From NCBI RefSeq assembly GCF_000158915.1, contig NZ_GG657754.1, positions 10,790,615 through 10,854,614 of the forward strand: 64,000 nt of DNA, given 5' to 3'. A program made the translations under genes and the position numbers. The notes below the pieces were generated by a model. The model saw only the letters and a list, made by a program, of their open reading frames with translations. It was not told the DNA's origin and ran no database searches. The stretch is from Streptomyces himastatinicus ATCC 53653 (GTDB taxonomy: Bacteria; Actinomycetota; Actinomycetes; Streptomycetales; Streptomycetaceae). Within the stretch, counting starts at the first letter, position 1. The number at the start of each line of letters is the position of its first letter. Below, piece by piece: positions 45,485 to 53,282 of the stretch.

Positions 45485-47056
45485 CTAGGGAAGCCGGACC
45501 TGTGCGCCGGTCGGCCGGAACGAGGACACGTGGCTGATGAGGTCCGACTCCCGGTCGGCGGAGGTACGCGCGGCGATGTACCCGTCGGGCCTGATGAGGA
45601 TGAGTTCGCCCGGGAGGGGCTGGTAGACGCGCTGGAACTCTCCTTCGGTGTCGACGAGGCCGTTGCCGGGAGCCGAGCCGATGCGGTGCACCCGCAGATG
45701 GGCAGGTTCGGCATGGTCGAGGCCGACCGGGCCGGTGTGCTCGTAGGCGACCAGGGACCAGTGCGTTCCCCGCATGAGGTCGAAGAGGTCGCCGCTGAAC
45801 TCCGCCCCCTCCAGCCCGGCGGCGTTCGGCGCCCGGTCACCGGCCACGACGCCGGACGCGGATCGCCCACGGCGGTAGCTGATCGGACTGGTGCGGTAGT
45901 GGATCCCCAGCCCGCTGTTCATCGAAGCGTCGCCGACGGCGGCGAGTGCCGGGCCCAGTCCGTCCCCGCTGCCATCGCCCGCCTGCCCCATGACCCTGCT
46001 CATTTTGTCCGTGCTCATCTCCAGGACGGTCCGGGCGACCGGGACGCGTTCGGCGGCGTAGGTGTCCAGCAGGGCCGGAACGGCGCCGTCGAGGACGGCG
46101 GCGAGTTTCCAGCCGAGGTTGTAGGCGTCCTGGATGCCGGTGTTCATGCCCTGGCCCCCGGCGGCGGAGTGCACATGGGCGGCGTCCCCGGCGAGCAGGA
46201 CGCGTCCCTGGCGGTAGTCCTCCACCATGCGCGCGTTCACGCGGTACACCGACAGCCAGGTCGCGCTCCTCAGGACGACGGTGTCCTTGCCGGCGCGTTC
46301 GTCGAACAGTCGCTGGTAGAACTCCAGCGACGGCGTTCCCGGGTCCTCGCCGGGCAGGATCGGGCTCTGGAACTGCCATACGTCGCCACCGAGCGGAGTC
46401 AGACCGAGCATGCCGCGTTCGGACGGCCAGATGTGTATGTGGCCGCGGTCGAGGTCCGGTCCGGTGACGTCGCCGAGGTACCAGCGCTGCTGCTCATACG
46501 TCTCGCCGGCCAGCGGAAGCCCGATGTGCTTGCGCGTCCCGCTCCTGCCCCCGTCCGCTCCCACGGCGTACTGAGCACGGGCGGTCTGCTCGCCGTCCGG
46601 TGTCCGCAGGGTGACGTTGACGGCGTCGTCATCCTGGTCGACACCGACCATCTCGACACCGCACTCCACGCGTCCGCCGAGCCGTTCGAGACGTTGCCGC
46701 AGCGCCAGCTCGACCTCGGACTGACCGAGCCACAGCGCGTCGGGATACGGCGTGTGAAACGAGCCCGGCGCTCGAGCCGAGATCGACGGCTTGTCCACGA
46801 CCGCACCGGACGGTTCGTGAAAACGCAGAGGAAGCCCGGCGATTCCGTTCCGCAGGACACCGTCGACGGCGCCGAGATCGTCGAGCACTTCGAGGGAGCG
46901 AGGCTGGATGGTCTTGGCCCTCGTAGCGCGGTTCGGCGCCGGACTCCGCTCGACGATGCGGTGGGCGACCCCGCGACGGGCGAGGTCGCACGCCAGGGTC
47001 AGGCCGGTGGGCCCGGCGCCGACGATGAGGACCTTGGTGTCGTTCACGTCAGTCAT
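45485..47056 (-). CDS. class A FAD-dependent aromatic monooxygenase (Rox/PHBH-like)
   Basis: 523 residues from ATG 47056. FAD motif LIVGAGPTGLTLACDLARRG, then GADGGRSGTRKHIGL (DG motif) and RVLLAGDAAHVHSAAGGQGM with NTGIQDAYNLGWKLA (GD motif). This is the p-hydroxybenzoate-hydroxylase fold shared with polyketide hydroxylases and antibiotic-inactivating monooxygenases such as rifampicin monooxygenase. Together with the downstream MFS and ABC genes it suggests modification and export of an aromatic toxin or antibiotic. Codons upstream of 47056 are not conserved. Confidence 0.87.
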   Translation of the reverse strand: MTDVNDTKVLIVGAGPTGLTLACDLARRGVAHRIVERSPAPNRATRAKTIQPRSLEVLDDLGAVDGVLRNGIAGLPLRFHEPSGAVVDKPSISARAPGSFHTPYPDALWLGQSEVELALRQRLERLGGRVECGVEMVGVDQDDDAVNVTLRTPDGEQTARAQYAVGADGGRSGTRKHIGLPLAGETYEQQRWYLGDVTGPDLDRGHIHIWPSERGMLGLTPLGGDVWQFQSPILPGEDPGTPSLEFYQRLFDERAGKDTVVLRSATWLSVYRVNARMVEDYRQGRVLLAGDAAHVHSAAGGQGMNTGIQDAYNLGWKLAAVLDGAVPALLDTYAAERVPVARTVLEMSTDKMSRVMGQAGDGSGDGLGPALAAVGDASMNSGLGIHYRTSPISYRRGRSASGVVAGDRAPNAAGLEGAEFSGDLFDLMRGTHWSLVAYEHTGPVGLDHAEPAHLRVHRIGSAPGNGLVDTEGEFQRVYQPLPGELILIRPDGYIAARTSADRESDLISHVSSFRPTGAQVRLP

Positions 47057-47222
47057 GGCGCCACAGTGGGCGGCCGTTCTGGGAGAGATCTGAACGAGTC
47101 TGGGTGTGTCATGTGAATCGGTGGCCCCGTCCGATGGAAACCGGGTGGACCGCGGCAGTCGGCGCACTGGAGCTCACAGAAACTCACAGAGAAAGCGATC
47201 CGGTCCAGCGCGGCGGAGCGCC

Positions 47223-47688
47223 TTACCTGGCCTCGCCGAACGAACGGTAGATGGTGTGCAGTGCGGCGTTGTGGTCCTGGTCACGCAGAGCCGCGTTCGC
47301 GTCGGCGAAAGCGCTGTACGCGGTTTTCTCCACCACCAGGTCATCCGCCCGAACGTCGAAGGCGTGCCACAGTCGAGAGCGCAGCGGCCCTTCATCGCCT
47401 GTCGCCGCGAACGCCTCGCTGGCTGTCGGTCCGTAGAACTCGCTGCTCACACCCCCGAGCGGGGCCTCGTTCGCAGGCAGCACCCAGGCGACCAGGCCGT
47501 CGGCGGTACGCAGCGCCTCGGCGATGCGGGCGATGTTGGGCACGATGCCGCGAACATACGGATTCGCCTCGACGAAGAAAGGCACCATGTCGATCACGAT
47601 CAACGCGGTGCGCGCCGGGTCGAGGCTCCTGCCGCGCGTGCTCTCGCGGTTCGATCCGCCAATCGTGGATCTTGGAGTCGGTCTGCAT
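47223..47688 (-). pseudogene. isochorismatase-like cysteine hydrolase, catalytic core deleted
   Basis: ATG 47688 follows AAGGGG and reads MQTDSKIHDWRIEPREHARQ, a typical N-terminus. Near 47640 the match shifts frame to LDPARTALIVIDMVPFFVEA and continues to VVEKTAYSAF. At about 47306 it joins directly to ADANAALRDQDHNAALHTIY, the family C-terminus. About 50 residues carrying the TGTxTNVCCE nucleophile loop are lost. The catalytic Asp region remains but the Cys is gone, so the protein cannot be an active hydrolase. Confidence 0.75.
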
Positions 47689-47764
47689 ACATCCCCTTCC
47701 CCAGCATCAGGGACGGACCTGCCGACTATGCCTCCCGGCCAGCTGAAGCGCACTGTGGCCGAGT

Positions 47765-48050
47765 AGCGCGCTCACAGTTCGGTGCTCCGGCGCAGCACCA
47801 CGCGGGCCCCGGGCATCAGCGAGGCGATATCCGGGAGAGCGCCTGCTCGCGCCAGCCGCCCCCGGTGTCGTCGCCGCCCAGGTCCCGCGGATCGGGGCGG
47901 AGGGCGACGGCTGTCGGTTCCGGCCAGTCACCAGGGGCGACTGGCCGCAGCCCGTAGGCGGCCTCCACGGCCGCAATCGCCTCGGCACCAACTCCTCCAA
48001 GGGAACCTCTGCGCGGTGTCCCAGATACACCGCTGACGGCTCCCGTCACG
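47765..48050 (-). pseudogene. three-frame remnant of an unknown gene
   Basis: Running down the minus strand: VYLGHRAEVPLEELVP in one frame, AEAIAAVEAAYGLRPVAPGD to GGGWREQALS in a second, and ALPDIASLMPGARVVLRRST to a TGA near 47767 in a third. Each block looks like protein and they follow one another in order, so this was probably a single gene now carrying two frameshifts. Family not recognised. It lies between the GntR gene and the cysteine hydrolase remnant. Confidence 0.4.
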
Positions 48051-48054
48051 CCCG

Positions 48055-48744
48055 TCAGGCCTCGCGGAGATGTGCCAGTATCCGCTCCAGTTCGGCCTGT
48101 AGCGCGCCGCCCGCCGCGTCGGCATCGCCGCGCTGGACAGCCCGTACGAGCTCGGCGTGGGCCTCATCGCCGTGGTTCGGTTCGTCGGCCCGCAGGCCGA
48201 GCAGCTCGATCAGGTCGATGAGGCCCTGCCGCAGCGCGGGGGCGAACTCGGCGAACAGATCGGTGAGCACGGGGTTGTGGGCGGCCGTGACGACGGCGGC
48301 GTGGAGCGCGATGTCTGCGTCGACGAAGGCCGCGTCGTCGCTCGTCGCCCCGTCGCGCCGGTGGGCCAGGGCGGCGTCGAGGGCGGCGATGTCGACGTCG
48401 GTGCGGCGGTCGGCGGCGAGGCGTGCGGCCTGAACCTCGATCAGCATCCGTACCTCGTAGACGTCGGCGACGGCGGCGCGGCGGAGCTTCGTCGGCCAGT
48501 CCTCGTCGGGCTCGGTGGCGACGACGAAGACACCGGCGCCCTGCCGTGCCTGCACCAGGCCCGCCCCGGCCAGGGCCTGGAGCGCCTCGCGCACGGTGGA
48601 GCGGCCGACCCCGAGCGCCTTGGCGAGGGTGGTCTCGCCGGGGAGCTTGCTGCCGACCGGCCAGTGGCCTCTGGTGATCTCGTTGCGCAGTGTCGCGGTG
48701 GCCTGTTCCACCAGGGGGCTGCGGCGGAGGGCGCCGAGTGGCAT
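48055..48744 (-). CDS. GntR-family regulator, FadR/FCD subfamily
   Basis: 229 residues. Winged helix KLPGETTLAKALGVGRSTVR then EALQALAGAGLVQARQGAG. The C-terminal FCD domain has DADIALHAAVVTAAHNPVLT with Asp/His positions of the metal/ligand site. ATG 48744. Divergent from leuA; a palindrome in the shared intergenic region may be its site. FCD regulators respond to organic acids, so control by a 2-oxoacid-type metabolite is plausible but not shown. Confidence 0.88.
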   Translation of the reverse strand: MPLGALRRSPLVEQATATLRNEITRGHWPVGSKLPGETTLAKALGVGRSTVREALQALAGAGLVQARQGAGVFVVATEPDEDWPTKLRRAAVADVYEVRMLIEVQAARLAADRRTDVDIAALDAALAHRRDGATSDDAAFVDADIALHAAVVTAAHNPVLTDLFAEFAPALRQGLIDLIELLGLRADEPNHGDEAHAELVRAVQRGDADAAGGALQAELERILAHLREA

Positions 48745-48771
48745 CCGGTGCTCACCTCTTGGCTTCTCGAT

Positions 48772-48790
48772 TCCTCAGGTTGTCTGAGGA
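48772..48790. promoter_or_regulatory. palindrome between gntR and leuA leader
   Basis: TCCTCAGGTTGTCTGAGGA: 7-bp perfect arms around GTTGT. It is 28 bp upstream of the GntR start and 27 bp upstream of the leader ATG at 48817, so a bound protein could act on both promoters. A -10-like TACTGT follows at about 48805. Confidence 0.45.
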
Positions 48791-48816
48791 GTTGGGTTGT
48801 GATTACTGTACCCCGC

Positions 48817-48864
48817 ATGACGCTGCGCGGACTCCTTCTTCTCGGCTGCCGCGGCGGGGCCTGA
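48817..48864 (+). CDS. leucine-rich leader peptide of leuA
   Basis: A 15-codon frame, MTLRGLLLLGCRGGA then TGA, upstream of leuA. Five of the first nine codons are leucine, four of them consecutive (CTC CTT CTT CTC); CTT is rare in such genomes, so translation should slow when charged leucyl-tRNA is short. A hairpin follows 7 nt after the stop. This arrangement matches leucine leaders proposed for actinobacterial leuA by comparative work. The peptide itself is not expected to have another role. Leaderless or very short 5' end: only about 10 nt separate a -10-like element from the ATG. Confidence 0.75.
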   Translation: MTLRGLLLLGCRGGA

Positions 48865-48871
48865 CACGACT

Positions 48872-48891
48872 GGCACCCCGCCGTGGGTGCC
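48872..48891 (+). terminator. leuA attenuator hairpin
   Basis: GGCACCC / GGGTGCC, a 7-bp stem with CGCCGT loop, between the leader peptide stop (48864) and the leuA start (48938). Alternative pairing with the G/C-rich end of the leader is possible. No U-run; it may act on transcription or on access to the leuA ribosome-binding site. Confidence 0.55.
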
Positions 48892-48937
48892 GTGCGTTGC
48901 CGGTCGGTCCTCCCACGAGCGAAAGGGCACCAGCCCG

Positions 48938-50767
48938 ATGACGAGCACCGCCTCCGACGTCTCCTCCGCCACCGCCCCTCCCTCCGCCTTCCCCACCCTC
49001 CGTACTCCGCACGCGCCCGTGCCAGCCGGTGCCCCCGCGTGGAATCCGCAGCGCCCCAGCGCGATGCCGCACCACCGCTACCGTCCCGCCCACGACCGGG
49101 TCGCGCTCCCGCTGCCCGACGCGGACCGCCGCTGGCCCACCCGTCGGGTCGAACGCGCGCCCCTGTGGGTGCCGGTGGACCTGCGCGACGGCAACCAGGC
49201 GCTGGCCGAGCCGATGGACACCGCGCGCAAGCGCCAGATGTTCGACCTCCTGGTGACGATGGGCTTCAAGGAGGTCGAGATCGGCTACCCGTCCGCGAGC
49301 CGGACCGACTTCGACTTCGTACGCCACCTCGCCGAGTCCGGCGCCGTCCCGGACGACGTGACCGTGGTGGTCTTCACCCCGGCCCGGCTCGACCTGATCG
49401 ACCGTACGTACGCGGCCATCGAGGGCCTGCCGCGCTCCGTGGTGCACCTGTACACCGCCACCGCCCCCACCTGGCGCGATGTGGTCCTCGGCCGCGACCG
49501 CGCCGAGGTCCACGGCCTGATCCGGGACGCCGCCACGCACATGGCGCGCCTCGCCGATGCCCGCCCGGCGGGCGAGCACATCCGCTTCCAGTTCTCGCCC
49601 GAGGTCTTCAACCTCACAGAGCCGGACTTCGTGCTGGAGGTCTGCGACGGCCTCACCGAACTGTGGGACGCCTCCCCCGACCGGCCGGTGATCCATAACC
49701 TCCCGGCGACGGTGGAGATCGCCACCCCCAACGTGTACGCGGACCAGATCGAGTACGCCCACCGCCACCTGGCGCGGCGCGACGCGGTCATCCTCTCCGT
49801 CCACCCGCACAACGACCGGGGCACTGGGGTGGCGTGCGCAGAACTGGCGGTGCTGGCCGGTGCGCAGCGCGTCGAGGGCTGCCTGTTCGGCAACGGTGAA
49901 CGGACGGGCAACGTCGACCTGGTCACCCTCGCGCTCAACCTCTACTCCCAGGGCGTTGACCCGATGGTCGACTTCTCCGACATCGACGCCGTGCGCGAGA
50001 CGGTGGAGTACTGCAACCGGCTGCCGGTCCACCCCCGCCACCCGTACGGCGGCGAGCTGGTCCACACCGCGTTCTCCGGCACCCACCAGGACGCCATCAG
50101 CAAGGGCATGGCCCACCACGCCCGGCAGGCGGCCGAGTCGTGCACACCGGTCGACCAGGCCCCGTGGGCGGTGCCGTACCTGCCCATCGACCCCGGCGAC
50201 GTGGGGCGTTCGTACGAGGCGGTGATCCGCGTCAACAGCCAGTCCGGCAAGGGCGGCATCGCCCATCTGCTCCACGCCCACTACGGCCTGGACCTGCCGC
50301 CCCGCCTGCGCGCCGACTTCTCGCGCACGGTGCAGGCCGCCACGGACGACAGCGGCACGGAGGTCGCGCCGAAGGAGCTGTGGGAGCTGTTCCACGCCAC
50401 GTACGTCGCCCCTGGCACCCCCGACCACGAGGGCCGGCTGGCCCTGACGTCATGGACCGCCGGCGAGACGGCCCCGGGCACGCACCACTTCGCGTGCGCC
50501 GTGCGGCGCGACGACGGTCCTGAGCACCGCTACGAGGGCACCGGCACCGGCCCGCTGTCCGCCCTGACGGACGCCCTGGCCGCCGCCGGAGTCGCAGTGG
50601 ACATCCTCCACTTCGCCGAACACGCCAACACGACCGGCCCTGGCAGCCCCGCCGTGGCTTACGCCGAGTGCCGCGTCGGCGATGCGGTGCGCTGGGGCGT
50701 CGGCCGGGACACGTCCGTTCTGAGGGCGTCGGTCCAAGCGGTCCTGTCGGCTGTCAACGGCGCCTGA
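48938..50767 (+). CDS. leuA: 2-isopropylmalate synthase
   Basis: 609 residues, first committed step of leucine synthesis: acetyl-CoA plus 2-oxoisovalerate to 2-isopropylmalate. The HMGL-like TIM barrel has VDLRDGNQALAEPMD, EIGYPSASRTDFDFVR, SVHPHNDRGTGVACAELAVL and GNGERTGNVDLVTL, with metal ligands in RDGNQ and HxHND. The C-terminal 150 residues are the regulatory dimer domain (leucine feedback). Start ATG 48938 with GAAAGGG about 10 nt upstream; an earlier in-frame ATG (48887) would overlap the attenuator hairpin. Length matches the long actinobacterial LeuA type. Confidence 0.95.
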   Translation: MTSTASDVSSATAPPSAFPTLRTPHAPVPAGAPAWNPQRPSAMPHHRYRPAHDRVALPLPDADRRWPTRRVERAPLWVPVDLRDGNQALAEPMDTARKRQMFDLLVTMGFKEVEIGYPSASRTDFDFVRHLAESGAVPDDVTVVVFTPARLDLIDRTYAAIEGLPRSVVHLYTATAPTWRDVVLGRDRAEVHGLIRDAATHMARLADARPAGEHIRFQFSPEVFNLTEPDFVLEVCDGLTELWDASPDRPVIHNLPATVEIATPNVYADQIEYAHRHLARRDAVILSVHPHNDRGTGVACAELAVLAGAQRVEGCLFGNGERTGNVDLVTLALNLYSQGVDPMVDFSDIDAVRETVEYCNRLPVHPRHPYGGELVHTAFSGTHQDAISKGMAHHARQAAESCTPVDQAPWAVPYLPIDPGDVGRSYEAVIRVNSQSGKGGIAHLLHAHYGLDLPPRLRADFSRTVQAATDDSGTEVAPKELWELFHATYVAPGTPDHEGRLALTSWTAGETAPGTHHFACAVRRDDGPEHRYEGTGTGPLSALTDALAAAGVAVDILHFAEHANTTGPGSPAVAYAECRVGDAVRWGVGRDTSVLRASVQAVLSAVNGA

Positions 50768-50829
50768 GGCCCCGTGCTGCGGCGGCGAGTTCACCTGCAC
50801 GAGGGCTTCGGCGGCGTGGCGCGGCCGCG

Positions 50830-51236
50830 TCAGGCGGCCCCTGCGGCGGGGTCACCGCGCAGCAGGTCGGGTCGGGTACCGGCGATCGCGGAGGCCCGCC
50901 TGAGCCCCTCTACCAGCACCTGGTCGATCTGGTAGATCCGCGCCGGCTCGTCCCGCTGGAGCAGGCGGGACGAGCCCGGCGGACTGACGCGGCGCCGGAC
51001 CGCCTGGACGCTGGTCAGGCCCCGCTGATCCTCGCCTTCGTGATCGGGGTGGTCGGATGGTTGGCGAAGTACTGCTGTACTTCGTCGAACGAGGCGGTGC
51101 CGCCCAGGTCGGTGATCCGGCGCAGCACCGCGCGGGCCCGGGCATCAGCGTGAAGGACTTTCACCCGCTTCGGAGACGACGCCAGACGCCCGCACGAGGC
51201 GGCCGCGGCGGACCCACCGCGCCGCGGCCGTCTCAC
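50830..51236 (-). pseudogene. remnant of an unknown protein; DNA repeat copy 1
   Basis: Reads RVKVLHADARARAVLRRITD, then SFDEVQQYFANHPTTPITKA, ending in a TGA at 51017-51015. The match resumes one base out of frame as LTSVQAVRRRVSPPGSSRLL and runs to PDLLRGDPAAGAA with TGA at 50832. A second copy of the central part is at 56204-56421. The two DNA segments (50992-51090 and 56323-56421) align over their length, and copy 1 is missing one base exactly where its frame breaks. Function of the family unknown to me. Confidence 0.55.
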
Positions 51237-51374
51237 GGCGTCTTCGGGCCCTTGTTGGATGGCGCCGCAGCAGTCAGCGTCATGACGGGCCCTAGGTTCT
51301 GTGGTGCCCGCGACGCCGGGGAAACACTCCCCGGTTGCGCGTGTAGTGATGTCCGGTGCCTGAGGCTGAGGCCA

Positions 51375-51530
51375 TGACAGAGCCTGTTCATGGACCAGAC
51401 GGACCAGGTGCCTCGACGCCCTTCGGTGCCGGACGTGATCCTGCCCGGGTTGTCACGTTCATGCCGATCGGACAGGTGTGGGCCAACCACCACATCATGT
51501 TCGACCACATCCGCAGCGCCACACGGGCCT
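51375..51530 (+). pseudogene. TMEM175/DUF1211-like channel fragment
   Basis: ATG 51375 follows GAGGCTGAGG. After about 25 variable residues the frame reads RVVTFMPIGQVWANHHIMFD and HIRSATR, closely resembling the FxxxxxxWxNHHxxFxxI motif of bacterial TMEM175 potassium-channel proteins. The first membrane helices that should precede it are absent, and similarity ends at about 51530, where the antisense HIT-like remnant begins. A short relic with a deletion on both sides. Confidence 0.5.
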
Positions 51531-51886
51531 ACCCACCAGATCGGCTGGCTCCCAGTCGAACCGCGGCCACACATGCGCATGCAGGAAGGGGTCAGTGTTT
51601 CCCAAAATCTCCAGATTGACCCGCTGGAAGGCCGGGTCCAGCCGTTTGCCCGCGCGTTCGACGGCCTCGCCGAGCTTGTCCATGTCGGACAGGAACGCAG
51701 CCGCTTGCTCTTGGGAAGCGCCGACAGCCGCTGGACTTCAGGGTCATCCACCAGGAGCACCGAGTATCCCGGCAGGAACTGGACGTCCCCGATCACCGCG
51801 AATCCAGCCTCCAATCTCCGGAGCACAGTGGGATTCCCGCCCCTGAGCGCGCTGCCGATCCGGTCCTTGCGCCAGCCATCAGTCAT
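51515..51886 (-). pseudogene. HIT-like nucleotide hydrolase remnant, frameshifted
   Basis: From ATG 51886: DGWRKDRIGSALRGGNPTVL, FAVIGDVQFLPGYSVLLVDD to SALPKSKRL. Near 51702 one base is missing and the next frame continues DKLGEAVERAGKRLDPAFQR, EILGNTDPFLHAHVWPRFDW and GRPVW. The HAHVWPRF block is the histidine-triad-like active site of this group. Similarity ends at about 51515; the C-terminus is lost at the junction with the TMEM175-like fragment on the opposite strand. Confidence 0.62.
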
Positions 51887-52221
51887 TGATCGGCGACCCT
51901 ACACACCGCTGATAAGCGAGTCGGCTGGGAATGCCTGCCCGAAGCCATGGTCGACGAGGTCGGGCCGGGTGTGGTCGCCCAGGCAGCGGACAGCCGCTTC
52001 GCCACGTGCTGACCGGCTCATCTCCACTTGGGTAGAGAGGACAAGGCCCGGCCCCGAAGGCCGCCCGTCGAACCGCGCGGCCTTCGTCGGCGTGACGCCG
52101 CCCTACTGAATTGCGTACAGGGTTCCCGCACAAGCTGCGCTCCAGCAGCAGTCCAAAGGCCGCTGATAGTCGTGGTCGGGCGCGATGCTCACCAGTTCCG
52201 ACAGCAACAGGCCGCTTCTAC
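51887..52221. other. intergenic, no gene recognised
   Basis: About 335 bp between the HIT-like remnant and the next plus-strand gene. Open frames here are short and compositionally biased; no repeat, hairpin or RNA gene was seen. Confidence 0.4.
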
Positions 52222-52893
52222 AGTGACCGACATGCCGATCCCCGTACATGTCCTCACCGACCGTTGACGGCCGCGGCCATCACCGAGCTCCTCGCGCTGC
52301 CGACCGAGCCGCGCCTCTGCGACGACGACGCCATCGATGCAAAGCTGCGAGGCCGCGGATGGAGCATGGCGGATCTGGTCTGCGAAGCCTTCCACACCGG
52401 AGGCGGACACGTGCTGGGCACCGACGACCTCAACCCGTTCGGCAACCCAGATGCCCGGCACTTCCTGGTCTTCGGCCAGCTGTACCCCCTCGACCCGGAC
52501 GATGAGCGGATGACCAACGGACCGTGGCTGTACGACCTGATGGACCACTGGGCCCAGCAGCCCGGCTGGGGCGGCCGCAGGATGTGCACCGACCAGGACT
52601 GCGAGGTCGTGCTCGCCCAGGCAGCCCAGGCGGTGACCGAGCACCTCGGCACACCCCCTGAGCGGACTGCTCTGTCGTCCGACGCCATGGTCGCCGGGCC
52701 CGCGCTGACGCATCGCATCTGGCGCACCCCCACCCACGCCCTGATCCTCGGACCGGCAGCCGACACCGGCCCCTACGGCTACCTCACCCACCTGCAGCTG
52801 TCCTACACCCCACTGGCCTGCGGCCCCGGCCTGCCTGCGGCGGGCGACGAAGACGGCCTGGCCGGATGGATCGCCACCCACATCGACTGGTGA
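52222..52893 (+). CDS. hypothetical protein, probably with an early frameshift
   Basis: The long frame 52267-52893 encodes LTAAAITELLALPTEPRLCD, WSMADLVCEAFHTGGGHVLG, WLYDLMDHWAQQPGWGGRRM and ends PAAGDEDGLAGWIATHIDW: an ordinary-looking soluble acidic protein of about 220 residues, not from a family I recognise. The natural start seems to be GTG 52222 or ATG 52231 (MPIPVHVLTD), which lies one base out of frame; a base is missing near 52262. Without correction, translation from 52231 stops after 11 codons. Internal starts further down are possible. Confidence 0.5.
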   Translation, partial: SDRHADPRTCPHRPLTAAAITELLALPTEPRLCDDDAIDAKLRGRGWSMADLVCEAFHTGGGHVLGTDDLNPFGNPDARHFLVFGQLYPLDPDDERMTNGPWLYDLMDHWAQQPGWGGRRMCTDQDCEVVLAQAAQAVTEHLGTPPERTALSSDAMVAGPALTHRIWRTPTHALILGPAADTGPYGYLTHLQLSYTPLACGPGLPAAGDEDGLAGWIATHIDW

Positions 52894-52920
52894 CCCCCGC
52901 CCGCGGAGGGCGTGCGCGAA

Positions 52921-52956
52921 ACCTTGCGCCGGACTCGGTGCAAGGTGCGGGATACC
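52921..52956 (+). promoter_or_regulatory. MerR-type promoter/operator candidate
   Basis: ACCTTGC (52921-52927) and GCAAGGT (52940-52946) form a 26-bp dyad that begins over a -35-like TTGCGC and is followed by GATACC as -10, about 20-21 bp away. A dyad inside an overlong spacer is the hallmark of MerR-family promoters. No intact gene follows on the plus strand. Confidence 0.35.
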
Positions 52957-53056
52957 GTCGGCATCACCCGGCCAGACAGCCGGCCACGAACACCAGGAAA
53001 GTCGGCTGACCTCAGTCTGTACGGAGAGCACCGTTGCTCTGGCGGCCTGCTCGGGT

Positions 53057-53200
53057 CGGTCGTTCAGTGGGCCGTTGGGCGCGGCGCAGGCTCGCGGTGT
53101 CTGGGGTCGGCTGGTACGTGTCATGGAAGTGGTCGAGGGCGCCGTCCGGCAGCAGTACTCATGGGGCGGCGAGGTCGCAGGCCGGATCGCCCGCGCATAG
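53057..53200 (+). pseudogene. short remnant, C-terminal end of an unknown protein
   Basis: A plus-strand frame reads SGPLGAAQARGVWGRLVRVM and EVVEGAVRQQYSWGGEVAGR, ending RIARA with TAG at 53198. It looks like real protein sequence but has no start, and the rest of 52894-53282 holds no gene. Possibly the relic of the gene once served by the MerR-type promoter upstream. Confidence 0.3.
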
Positions 53201-53282
53201 ATCGCCGAAGAGGTAAATCCGTTGCGCTTCGACTCCGCGGTAGGACTCATTGAGCGTGGCAGACACTTCCTATCCCCTTTCT

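Noticed and set aside
49000..50428. 541-codon minus-strand frame opposite leuA
   Set aside because: Antisense of a highly conserved leuA; no independent motifs.
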